This document shows positions 57,295 to 64,000 of a stretch of 64,000 bases of DNA, piece by piece. The DNA lies in assembly GCA_024516155.1 (NCBI GenBank), contig JAJJXM010000046.1, positions 468,254-532,253 of the forward strand, in the 5' to 3' direction. A program made the translations under genes and the position numbers. How positions within the stretch are numbered: the first letter of the stretch is position 1; the number at the start of each line of letters is the position of its first letter. Origin of the DNA: Pyronema omphalodes. Taxonomy: Eukaryota; Ascomycota; Pezizomycetes; Pezizales; Pyronemataceae. A model generated the notes under the pieces. The model was not told the DNA's origin. It saw nothing but the letters and a program-made list of their open reading frames with translations, and did not search any database.

Positions 57295-58645
57295 TCGGAC
57301 ATCTTCGGCAGCCACCATTCACATTGTCTCCCATAATATAAACAGGAGCACCAACGCCCTAAACACACTCCTCAATGCCACCGGCAACGCCGTAGACATA
57401 ATTCTCATACAGGAAGCGAATATCAAAAATACCCAGTACTTGACAACTCACCCCAACTTTCTTACTCTCGTTCCCCCCTCCCCCCATGGAGCAACTGTCA
57501 GAACGGCGGCGTACGTTACACGTACAAACCCCTTCCTACACGTTACTCCCAGACCAGATATGAGCTCGGACCCTGACATGCAGGTGCTCGAAGTCTCTAC
57601 CCCTCTCATTCCCACCTTGAACTTAATCAACATATATAATGAATGGGAACCCCATTCGAAGCAATACACCATCCCCCGCTCCCTCGCTACCCTCCCCCTC
57701 CCCAACAGATGCGTCATCACCGGAGACATGAACGCACACCATCCCCTCTGGAACAGTCACTACAAACAGGTGACCAGAGCAGAAGAATTGGTGACGCTGA
57801 TAGAAGAGGAAGGATGGCAGCTCGCCAACATCCTTGACACCCCCACTTACCATTACAAGACAGGTCTCGGCTCCTCAGTATTGGACCTCACCCTATCCTC
57901 CCCCGCTATGACAAATGAAATCCAGAACTGGTGCACCGACGAGGAAGCTGCCACCGGTTCCAATCACGAAGTAATTCGTTTCCAGGTTCACTCGCAACAC
58001 CCGGATATCGACTACACACAACAGCAACCCCGGCTCAATTGGAAACGGACAAACTGGGAGGAGTTCGCGGACACTCTACTCCAGCTCACAGCCCAGACGT
58101 CTCCCAGGTGGAAGACCCTCCGGGAGAACCCTACCCCATCAAACCTAGACGACTGGGCGGCCTCCCTCCAAAACATCATCAACCAAGCGGCCCACAAGTC
58201 AACCCCAATCCTACAGCACTCCCCCCGCTCGAAACGATGGTGGACACAGGAGCTTCGAGACACCAGGAAAGCTATGGTCCAAGCTCGCAAGAGGTGGAAA
58301 TGGGATAAAACCGCAACGACACTGGCTGACTTCCGCTCGAAACGCAACTCCCACTACAGAGCGATTCGCCACGCCAAAGACAAACTCTGGAAAGAATACC
58401 TATCCCAGGTTGAAGGCGCGGACGTTTGGGCAGCTTTCCGATACACAAACCCCCGCCGTACACAACTCACCCCCCCCATCAAATCCAACACCAACGGGAT
58501 CATAACCACGCACACAGACTTCCCTGGCAAAGTTGAGGCATTCCAGGCTCTCTTCCCCCCCCCACCCTCAACACCCACCCCCCCCCCTACACGAACCCGC
58601 CCCCCCCCTCCCATGGACTACGTTTACTGCCGCAGAAATATCTAA
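57287..58645 (+). CDS. LINE ORF2, N-terminal part: AP-type endonuclease
   Basis: 452 codons to a premature stop created by a frameshift. The endonuclease/exonuclease/phosphatase fold is seen in SHNINRSTNALNTLL, IILIQEANI (catalytic Glu), VITGDMNAHHPLW (Asp, Asn and His), SSVLDLTLSS and GSNHEVIRF. The last motif is normally S-D-H, so the Asp appears to be Asn here, which could weaken nicking. The frame is lost in C runs at about 58552-58612 just before the RT domain, where the plus-one frame takes over. Expected to nick target DNA for target-primed reverse transcription. Confidence 0.85.
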   Translation: MHNRTSSAATIHIVSHNINRSTNALNTLLNATGNAVDIILIQEANIKNTQYLTTHPNFLTLVPPSPHGATVRTAAYVTRTNPFLHVTPRPDMSSDPDMQVLEVSTPLIPTLNLINIYNEWEPHSKQYTIPRSLATLPLPNRCVITGDMNAHHPLWNSHYKQVTRAEELVTLIEEEGWQLANILDTPTYHYKTGLGSSVLDLTLSSPAMTNEIQNWCTDEEAATGSNHEVIRFQVHSQHPDIDYTQQQPRLNWKRTNWEEFADTLLQLTAQTSPRWKTLRENPTPSNLDDWAASLQNIINQAAHKSTPILQHSPRSKRWWTQELRDTRKAMVQARKRWKWDKTATTLADFRSKRNSHYRAIRHAKDKLWKEYLSQVEGADVWAAFRYTNPRRTQLTPPIKSNTNGIITTHTDFPGKVEAFQALFPPPPSTPTPPPTRTRPPPPMDYVYCRRNI

Positions 58646-61244
58646 GGCAATCACCTCCTCCTCGCCTAAAAAAGCCCCCGGGCCCGACGGCATCAACTTC
58701 CTATGCTTGCGGCATGTACTCAAGGTAATCCCCAACGAAATAACAGACCTCTACGCAACGTTAGGTGAGGTAGGTTACCAGCCGAAGTGCTGGAGGGAAG
58801 CAACAACAGTTATCATCCCCAAACCAAATAAACCCGACTACAGCTCGATTAAAGCGTACCGCCCGATCGCTTTACTCAACTGTATGGGGAAAGTGCTAGA
58901 GAAACTCATGGCCACGCGGTTGAGCCAAATGGCGGAAACCCACGACCTCCTCCACGTTGACCAAATCGGGGGCAGACCAAATCGATCAGCAATAGATGCG
59001 GCCATGGCCCTGACCCATGATATCGAAAAACACTCAAAAAAGAAACTCATCACCTCTGCCCTATTCCTCGATGTGAGAGGAGCCTTTGATAACGTTTCCG
59101 CTGCTCGCTTAACATCCACGATGCAGTCACTTGGATGCCCGACGCCGGTGGTGAAGTGGTGTGAATCATTCCTTCACGATCGCACCATAGCCCTCTCCTT
59201 CGACGGTAAAACAGACCACCAACGACCTACCCGCACTGGAATCCCACAGGGTTCCCCCGCCTCACCCATCCTTTTCCTAATCTACCTCCGACCCTTATTC
59301 GACGCCCTCAAAACCCATAACCCGACACTGTGGACACCGAGCTACATCGACGACGTAGCACTCGTCTGCCACGGTAAATCCAGAGAAGCCAACTCCCGCA
59401 CCCTCGAAAGAGCCGCTACAGTCGCCTTCCAGTGGGCCGCCAGAAACGCAGTAGCTTTCGACGACTCAAAATCGGAACTTCTACATTTCCACCGCGCTCA
59501 ACAAGATACCATAACACAACACACCTCCGTCACCCTACCCAACGGCACGATTGTCTCCCCTGGAACACCGAATGGAAGGAAAGATGTTGTTCGATGGATA
59601 GGAATTTTCTTTGACCGCAAACTCTCCTTTAAACATCATGTACAAACCCGACTGACCCATGCCTCCAGAGCCTTCAATGCCCTCCGCAGCCTCGTCAGGT
59701 ACGAAACCGGCCTGTCACCCTCGGCGGTCCGCACGCTATACCGCTCGTGTGTGCAATCAAGAGCAGACTTCGGCGCAGAGATCTGGTGGTTAGGACAGAA
59801 GACATTCGCGAACAAGCTCCAACTTCAACAAAACGCCGCCCTCCGCCGAATCCTAAACGCCTTCACCACCACTCCCATCCCAGCGCTACACAATGAAGCC
59901 GCAATCCCCCCGGTGGTAGTCCGACTCAATCATAAACGCAGGAAATATGCCCTCCGTCTCCTTTCCCTACCCCCCTCCTACCCAGTTGTTTCCCGTTGCC
60001 CCTCATCATTCCCCATCCCCGACCACTTTACACGTGCCATCCAGTCCTCCGAGGAATACGACTGTGAATGGACCACGGACTCACGACACATCACTTGGCT
60101 CGTTACAACCATCTCGTCGCTCAGCCGATGGATATCACCACGCAGTGTGATCGAAAACACCGCACAACCAGACCCAACCCCCTGGGATGAACCCCCCCTT
60201 ACTCGCTACCCCACCCCCTCCACCAAAACAGACGCTGAGGTCGACCACTACAACCTCCTCCAACACCTCCGCGCCTCCCCCACAGCCATAATAGCCTACA
60301 CCGACGGATCCCAACTCAACGGGTCCACCGGCGCAGGCTTCTACATCCCTCACGGCCTTGATCACAGCGTCCGAGCAGTCATCCCAATGGGTACCTCCTG
60401 CGAAGTCTTTGACGCGGAGCTCAAAGCAATCGAAGAGTGCATCCGATCTTGTGCAACCCACGCCGGGCGCCTACGTCTGCAATACCGCGATATCCATCTC
60501 TTTACCGACAATCAAGCCGCAATTACCAGAGCAACCCGCACCACACCAGGTCCAGGACAAGAATGCGCCGCAACAATCCAACTCCTGGCCCGACAACTCC
60601 TCCAGCGCACGGGATCGACAATCCACCTCCACTGGGTCCCTGGCCACACCGACATACCAGGCAACGAGGAGGCGGACCAACTGGCAAAACAAGCCACAAC
60701 CCTCCCCGCGCCAACCCCTCTCCCAACTTCCCTCTCATGGCTCCGTCGACAAGTCCAAGAATCCTTCATTGCAGACTGGATCAAGTGGTACGACAACAGC
60801 GCAAAATCCAAGACATATGACGCCCCGCACAAGAGATCACTCGACGAGGCGTACACAACAGTCCCGCGGAAAATATCAACCGCCATCTTGGGACTACGCA
60901 CAGGCCATGGATACTTCCTGGACTGTTTGGCACACCCTCCCACCCCCAAATACCCCACACGCGCATGCCCCTGCCCACTACACCCCCCCCAAACCCCGAC
61001 GCACCTGTTACTTTCCTGCCCACTTTTTACCCCCCACCGCATACAACTACGAAGGGAAATGAAACTACCACGACATCGCCAACTCCAACTCAGACTGATC
61101 CTCCACACCAAACACGGAGTCCGCGCCCTAACCACCATGATCAAAGCGTCCAAGATCGCAACATCTGATTGGGCTCACACGTGTCACAACGCTCCCGTGA
61201 CATGCTCCTGGCCTCCGCCGTCACCACCGCAGGGCTATGGGTGA
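58533..61244 (+). CDS. LINE ORF2, C-terminal part: reverse transcriptase and RNase H
   Basis: About 903 codons in the +1 frame relative to the endonuclease part; real coding in this frame begins near 58600 (WTTFTAAEISKAITSSSPKK). RT motifs are KAPGPDGI, IIPKPNKPDYSSIKAYRPI, FLDVRGAFDNV, GIPQGSPASPILF and SYIDDVALV (catalytic YxDD). RNase H follows with all four acidic positions: YTDGSQLNG, FDAELKAIEE, LFTDNQAAI and WVPGHTDIPGNEEADQL. A C-terminal Cys/His-containing tail (CPCPLHPPQTPTHLLLSCP) ends it. Apart from the frameshift no catalytic residue is lost. Confidence 0.88.
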   Translation: MRHSRLSSPPHPQHPPPPLHEPAPPLPWTTFTAAEISKAITSSSPKKAPGPDGINFLCLRHVLKVIPNEITDLYATLGEVGYQPKCWREATTVIIPKPNKPDYSSIKAYRPIALLNCMGKVLEKLMATRLSQMAETHDLLHVDQIGGRPNRSAIDAAMALTHDIEKHSKKKLITSALFLDVRGAFDNVSAARLTSTMQSLGCPTPVVKWCESFLHDRTIALSFDGKTDHQRPTRTGIPQGSPASPILFLIYLRPLFDALKTHNPTLWTPSYIDDVALVCHGKSREANSRTLERAATVAFQWAARNAVAFDDSKSELLHFHRAQQDTITQHTSVTLPNGTIVSPGTPNGRKDVVRWIGIFFDRKLSFKHHVQTRLTHASRAFNALRSLVRYETGLSPSAVRTLYRSCVQSRADFGAEIWWLGQKTFANKLQLQQNAALRRILNAFTTTPIPALHNEAAIPPVVVRLNHKRRKYALRLLSLPPSYPVVSRCPSSFPIPDHFTRAIQSSEEYDCEWTTDSRHITWLVTTISSLSRWISPRSVIENTAQPDPTPWDEPPLTRYPTPSTKTDAEVDHYNLLQHLRASPTAIIAYTDGSQLNGSTGAGFYIPHGLDHSVRAVIPMGTSCEVFDAELKAIEECIRSCATHAGRLRLQYRDIHLFTDNQAAITRATRTTPGPGQECAATIQLLARQLLQRTGSTIHLHWVPGHTDIPGNEEADQLAKQATTLPAPTPLPTSLSWLRRQVQESFIADWIKWYDNSAKSKTYDAPHKRSLDEAYTTVPRKISTAILGLRTGHGYFLDCLAHPPTPKYPTRACPCPLHPPQTPTHLLLSCPLFTPHRIQLRREMKLPRHRQLQLRLILHTKHGVRALTTMIKASKIATSDWAHTCHNAPVTCSWPPPSPPQGYG

Positions 61245-61299
61245 TCGTCATCACCCTAGCAACCTGCTACGCTGTCATGAAGTGAAGGGATAGGGTTAG

Positions 61300-61322
61300 G
61301 GCAAGGGGCTGGGCCCCTTGCC
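61300..61322 (+). other. perfect 10-bp hairpin in LINE 3' UTR
   Basis: GGCAAGGGGC, loop TGG, GCCCCTTGCC. It lies 56 nt after the ORF2 stop and could be the 3' recognition structure for the element's reverse transcriptase or the end of the element. Confidence 0.7.
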
Positions 61323-61369
61323 GAGAATTTTCATATGTTCGGAGTTATTTCTTATTTGGATTTCTTTTA

Positions 61370-61672
61370 GGTATCACGGCGGCTAGGAAAATGTTGGAAT
61401 CTTTTACTTCTCTCTTTTGGTATGTACTCTTTCTTTACTATTTGGAATCACGGCGGTTAGCCAGGAAGTTATCTCTTTCGGTATGTACTCTTTCTTTGCT
61501 ATTTGGAATCACGGCGGTTAGCCGGTAGTTATCTCTTTTGGTATGTACTCTTTCCTTGTTATTATTATTTGGAATTACGGCGTTTAGTTATCTTGCTTTC
61601 TTATTTGGAATTACGGCGGTTGGCAAATGTTGGGGAATGTTGGTCATGTATGTAGTTATCACGGCGGTTAGC
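61370..61672 (+). repeat. six degenerate repeats with core TNACGGCGGTTAG in putative U3
   Basis: The core recurs near 61376, 61447, 61507, 61571, 61608 and 61656. Three of the units share a longer TTATCTCTTTTGGTATGTACTCTTTC stretch (units of about 60 bp), given here by its first and last parts TTATCTCTTTTGG and TATGTACTCTTTC. Tandem enhancer-like repeats are common in LTR U3 regions. Confidence 0.7.
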
Positions 61673-61678
61673 ATTGGG

Positions 61679-61704
61679 AGCATTCTCCGCAGACGGAGAA
61701 TGCT
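61679..61704. other. perfect 11-bp inverted repeat, 4-nt loop, in putative LTR
   Basis: AGCATTCTCCG, loop CAGA, CGGAGAATGCT. It lies upstream of a TATAAGAGG TATA-like element at about 61730 and could be a regulatory palindrome or RNA hairpin. Confidence 0.75.
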
Positions 61705-62012
61705 GAGTCACGAGTCATGAAGGAACAAGTATAAGAGGAGGAAATTTGTATGTAGTTTATTTCTTCACGCAATCAAGTTTCTATTTACACAATCCTATCT
61801 ACAAAAGTTCCCTTGTGATATCCCCTCTCTCCAAACTCACCTGTGATTTCCCAGCCCACAAACCCTTGCCCATTCCCAACTTACCAGCCTTACCTAACCC
61901 GCCGCCGCCCTCCACGCCGCCGAAACCCCGCGCTGCCTGTCGTCAGTAACCGTGGATACGGATTCTGATATTTGATTGCGTCCTGTGTACGACACCCAAC
62001 GCGGAACAAAGA

Positions 62013-62060
62013 CCCAGAAAACCCAGAAAACCCAGAAGACCCAGAAAACCCAGAAGAAGG
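62013..62060. repeat. 9-bp (AAACCCAGA)n repeat before gag
   Basis: About five units; translated in the gag frame as Thr-Gln-Lys repeats upstream of the first ATG. Confidence 0.85.
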
Positions 62061-62218
62061 CGCACACAGTGGCGTCCTTTCAGCTAAAAGAGCTCGGAGA
62101 ACATATCGAACAAGAACCGACCGGATCGGCAAGCCCAGTGACCCCCGAACAACCATCCAGACCCCAGACCCCCGAATCACCCGAACTCCCCCATACCTCT
62201 ACCGACGACCCTGCGGAA

Positions 62219-63127
62219 ATGGCGACCCCGGCAGGATTGGGACTTGTCACTCCGGTCACGATGACCCAGGAGCAGTTGAACCAGATCCTCATTCAACTCC
62301 ATCGCCCCACGACAAACAGTAACCCCAATGTGGAAGACCCGGAGCTGTACTACGGCGAACGGACTAAGCTGAGGGCATTCCTGACGCAATGCGAACTGAA
62401 GTTCAATTGTGAAGGGAATAGATTCAACACCGAACAGAAAAAGGTGAACTATGCGAGCTCCCGCTGTAGAGGTAACGCTTGGGCATGGATCGAGCCGTCC
62501 ATCAAGGAGGGGAAAAGCGTATACACGACCTGGGAGGCCTTTAAGACTGCTGTTAGTAGGGCTTTCGGGGAAGCCGACTCAAAAGAAGTAGCAAGAAGAA
62601 AGTTCAAGATGATCAGGCAGGGCGCGCGATCCGCCGCTGCATACTGGGCCGAATTTCAAAGGATCAAATCCGATTTAAGATGCAATGACGAGACCTACAT
62701 CGATCAATTCAGTGATGGACTAAACACAGACGTCCAACGACAGTTGGCACTCCTTGATGAACGACCAACGTATCTCACGGAGTTCGCCAACAAGGCCATA
62801 GCATTAGACAACCGACTATTCAACTTCCGAACCCTGAGGACTCGGTATGAACCTCAATTCTATCACCACCCCCATCTTAAGGGGCAGGGACACGAATCTC
62901 GACTCTCCGACCCCGAACCAATGGAATTAGATTCCACTCGTCGACCGAAACCAAGGGATAGGACGGAGGAGGATAGGCGGAAGCGGAATAACGAATGTTT
63001 TAACTGTGGAAAGGTGGGACACTACGCTGCGAAGTGCCCAAGTAAGAAACTATTCAGAGCAGCGGAAACTACATTGGTAGAAGAGGGACTCGGTGAGACG
63101 TCGGGAAAAGAGAACCCCCAGGAATAA
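62219..63127 (+). CDS. Ty3/gypsy Gag (capsid/nucleocapsid)
   Basis: 302 aa from the first in-frame ATG; the open frame extends upstream to about 61976 but only from a TTG, and its upstream residues (ELGEHIEQEPTGSASPVTPE) look coding, so the natural start may lie elsewhere. The capsid region is typical: YYGERTKLRAFLTQCELKF, WAWIEPSIKEG, WEAFKTAVSRAFGEAD, YWAEFQRIKSDL and a zinc knuckle CFNCGKVGHYAAKC (C-x2-C-x4-H-x4-C). It ends at TAA 63125-63127. The frameshift site lies 9 codons before the stop. Confidence 0.88.
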   Translation: MATPAGLGLVTPVTMTQEQLNQILIQLHRPTTNSNPNVEDPELYYGERTKLRAFLTQCELKFNCEGNRFNTEQKKVNYASSRCRGNAWAWIEPSIKEGKSVYTTWEAFKTAVSRAFGEADSKEVARRKFKMIRQGARSAAAYWAEFQRIKSDLRCNDETYIDQFSDGLNTDVQRQLALLDERPTYLTEFANKAIALDNRLFNFRTLRTRYEPQFYHHPHLKGQGHESRLSDPEPMELDSTRRPKPRDRTEEDRRKRNNECFNCGKVGHYAAKCPSKKLFRAAETTLVEEGLGETSGKENPQE

Positions 63128-64000
63128 AAGGAAAAGGTGGATTCCTGGGGCAACTGTCGCCCACCAGTTCAACCACGGCAGGACCGGCGGATAGAATCTC
63201 GAGTGTAGGACCATACGGAAGAAACGAAAAAATTATCCTGCGAGTAAAGTTAATCGGACGAAATAAGAAAGAATACCAAACAACGGCCATGATCGACTGC
63301 GGGGCCACGGAGAATTTTATAGATCGAAAATATGTGAGACAGCAGGGATTGCCCTGCGCGAAAAAATTAACCCCACGAAAGGTTCTCGCGGTAGACGGAC
63401 GGGAATTAGATGGGGGCCCAGTAACCCACGATGCCATGGTGACCATGGTGATCAACGACCATAGGGAAGACATCAAGCTCCACTGTATTACCATTGGCAA
63501 CGCACCCATTATCCTGGGACTGCCTTGGTTGCGGAAACACAATCCCAGCATCGACTGGAAGGAAGGAAGGATCGTCTTCAACTCCGAGAAATGCGGAAGG
63601 AACTGCCTTCCTACCTCGCCCCATGCCACGACCGTGTCGGAACGGGGGGCAGAAAAAGAATATAATCAACGGATACATGAGGAAGCGGAGCACGCCTATG
63701 GTATGGAAGGACCGGAGGAGATGCCCCAGACGGATGAGGAAGATGAGCTTCGCATCCAAGAGATCTGGGGAGAAAGTATAGAAGAAGATGACGAAGGAGA
63801 AGAAGTGGAAGAGTCGGAGGACGAGGATATGGAAAGCGTGCAGGGATCTAGGCGCGCGGAATCCACCGAGGCCGATCCCGACTCGCCTCAGTGCGCTTCG
63901 CGGCAACCCCCGCAAGCGCCAGCCAACCATAAGGAACCGGGGAACTGGGAGACCGCTCCCGCCAAATCAACCGCTACTGCACCAACCAACCAGGAAGAAA
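63097..64000 (+). CDS. Ty3/gypsy Pol, protease region (partial)
   Basis: The frame is open from 63097 to the window end, overlapping gag by 31 nt in the -1 phase, with no start codon needed. The aspartic protease has AMIDCGATENFIDRKYV (catalytic Asp in DCGA, where Ser or Thr usually follows Asp) and the second motif IILGLPWLRKHNPSIDW. An acidic linker follows (EEDDEGEEVEESEDEDME). RT, RNase H and integrase are expected past the window. Confidence 0.87.
63103..63150 (+). promoter_or_regulatory. probable -1 programmed ribosomal frameshift signal
   Basis: Slippery heptamer GGGAAAA at 63103-63109 is in the required phase of gag (TC-G GGA AAA). After a 6-nt spacer, CCCCAGGAAT (63116-63125) pairs perfectly with ATTCCTGGGG (63141-63150), a 10-bp stem with a 15-nt loop. 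The gag stop TAA overlaps the end of the stem's 5' strand. Slippage here enters the pol frame directly. Confidence 0.82.

Larger units (their letters stand above)
55280..61322 (+). mobile_element. APE-type LINE with RNase H (Tad/I-like), nearly full length
   Basis: Gag-like ORF1 with zinc knuckles overlaps ORF2 with endonuclease, reverse transcriptase and RNase H in that order, the layout of Tad1/I-group non-LTR elements of filamentous fungi. Both ORFs are open except for one poly-C frameshift, so it is a recent insertion. The 5' boundary is a guess. The 3' end is placed at a perfect hairpin (61300-61322); no A-tail is visible before the next element starts. Confidence 0.85.
61330..64000 (+). 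mobile_element. Ty3/gypsy LTR retrotransposon, 5' part (cut by window end)
   Basis: A probable 5' LTR/leader (about 61330-61950), then gag and the protease part of pol in a -1 frame. RT and integrase would lie beyond 64000. LTR boundaries and primer-binding site could not be fixed without the 3' LTR. Confidence 0.8.

Noticed and set aside
61287..61302. Telomere-like AGGGATAGGGTTAGGG
   Set aside because: Only one to two degenerate units inside a LINE 3' UTR; no array.

Overview
The window is eukaryotic nuclear DNA from a filamentous ascomycete (Pezizomycotina; Leotiomycetes is my guess, not proven). Genes carry short GT-AG introns with CTAAT/CTGAC-like branch sites. The recognisable proteins are fungal: an Ent3-type epsin, a tricalbin, an eight-exon-scale set of secreted CBM14 proteins, a DUF7492-type secreted protein, a HeLo-domain protein, an APE/RNase H LINE and a Ty3/gypsy element.

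0-27.8 kb is ordinary chromosome with very long, microsatellite-packed intergenic DNA. It holds a tRNA-Ala(AGC), a Cys/Met-metabolism PLP enzyme (-), the molybdopterin synthase small subunit (+), a three-exon epsin (-) and a six-exon tricalbin of 1,569 aa (+). Repeat deserts of about 8 kb and 4.5 kb flank the tricalbin gene.

27.8-50.6 kb is the most interesting part. Seven apparently intact, near-identical 88-residue genes encode secreted, Kex2-site-bearing proteins with a single six-cysteine chitin-binding type 2 (CBM14, peritrophin-A/Avr4-like) domain. Two further relatives are decayed. They lie in two mirrored clusters that form the arms of a large broken inverted duplication (about 27.85-34.5 kb against 43.2-50.57 kb). 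A seventh gene sits just inside the spacer and looks like a recombinant. The right arm also has a HeLo-domain gene with a six-residue LPFLEG repeat tract; the left arm keeps only a stop-containing remnant of it. The spacer holds an unrecognised 336-aa ORF and a DUF7492-type protein with an N-terminal histidine after its signal peptide. Two non-LTR retroposon insertions with target-site duplications mark the arms.

50.6-55.5 kb is sparse: one small two-exon ORF and a truncated Hsp20-like ORF that runs into a 14-bp minisatellite. 55.5-61.3 kb is a LINE: ORF1 with zinc knuckles overlaps ORF2 (endonuclease, RT, RNase H), which has a poly-C frameshift. 61.3-64 kb is the 5' part of a Ty3/gypsy element cut by the window end. 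Its gag-pol junction carries what looks like a textbook -1 ribosomal frameshift signal: slippery heptamer, 6-nt spacer and 10-bp stem.

All calls are from reading the sequence; no database search was run. Intron positions are inferred from splice motifs and reading frame.
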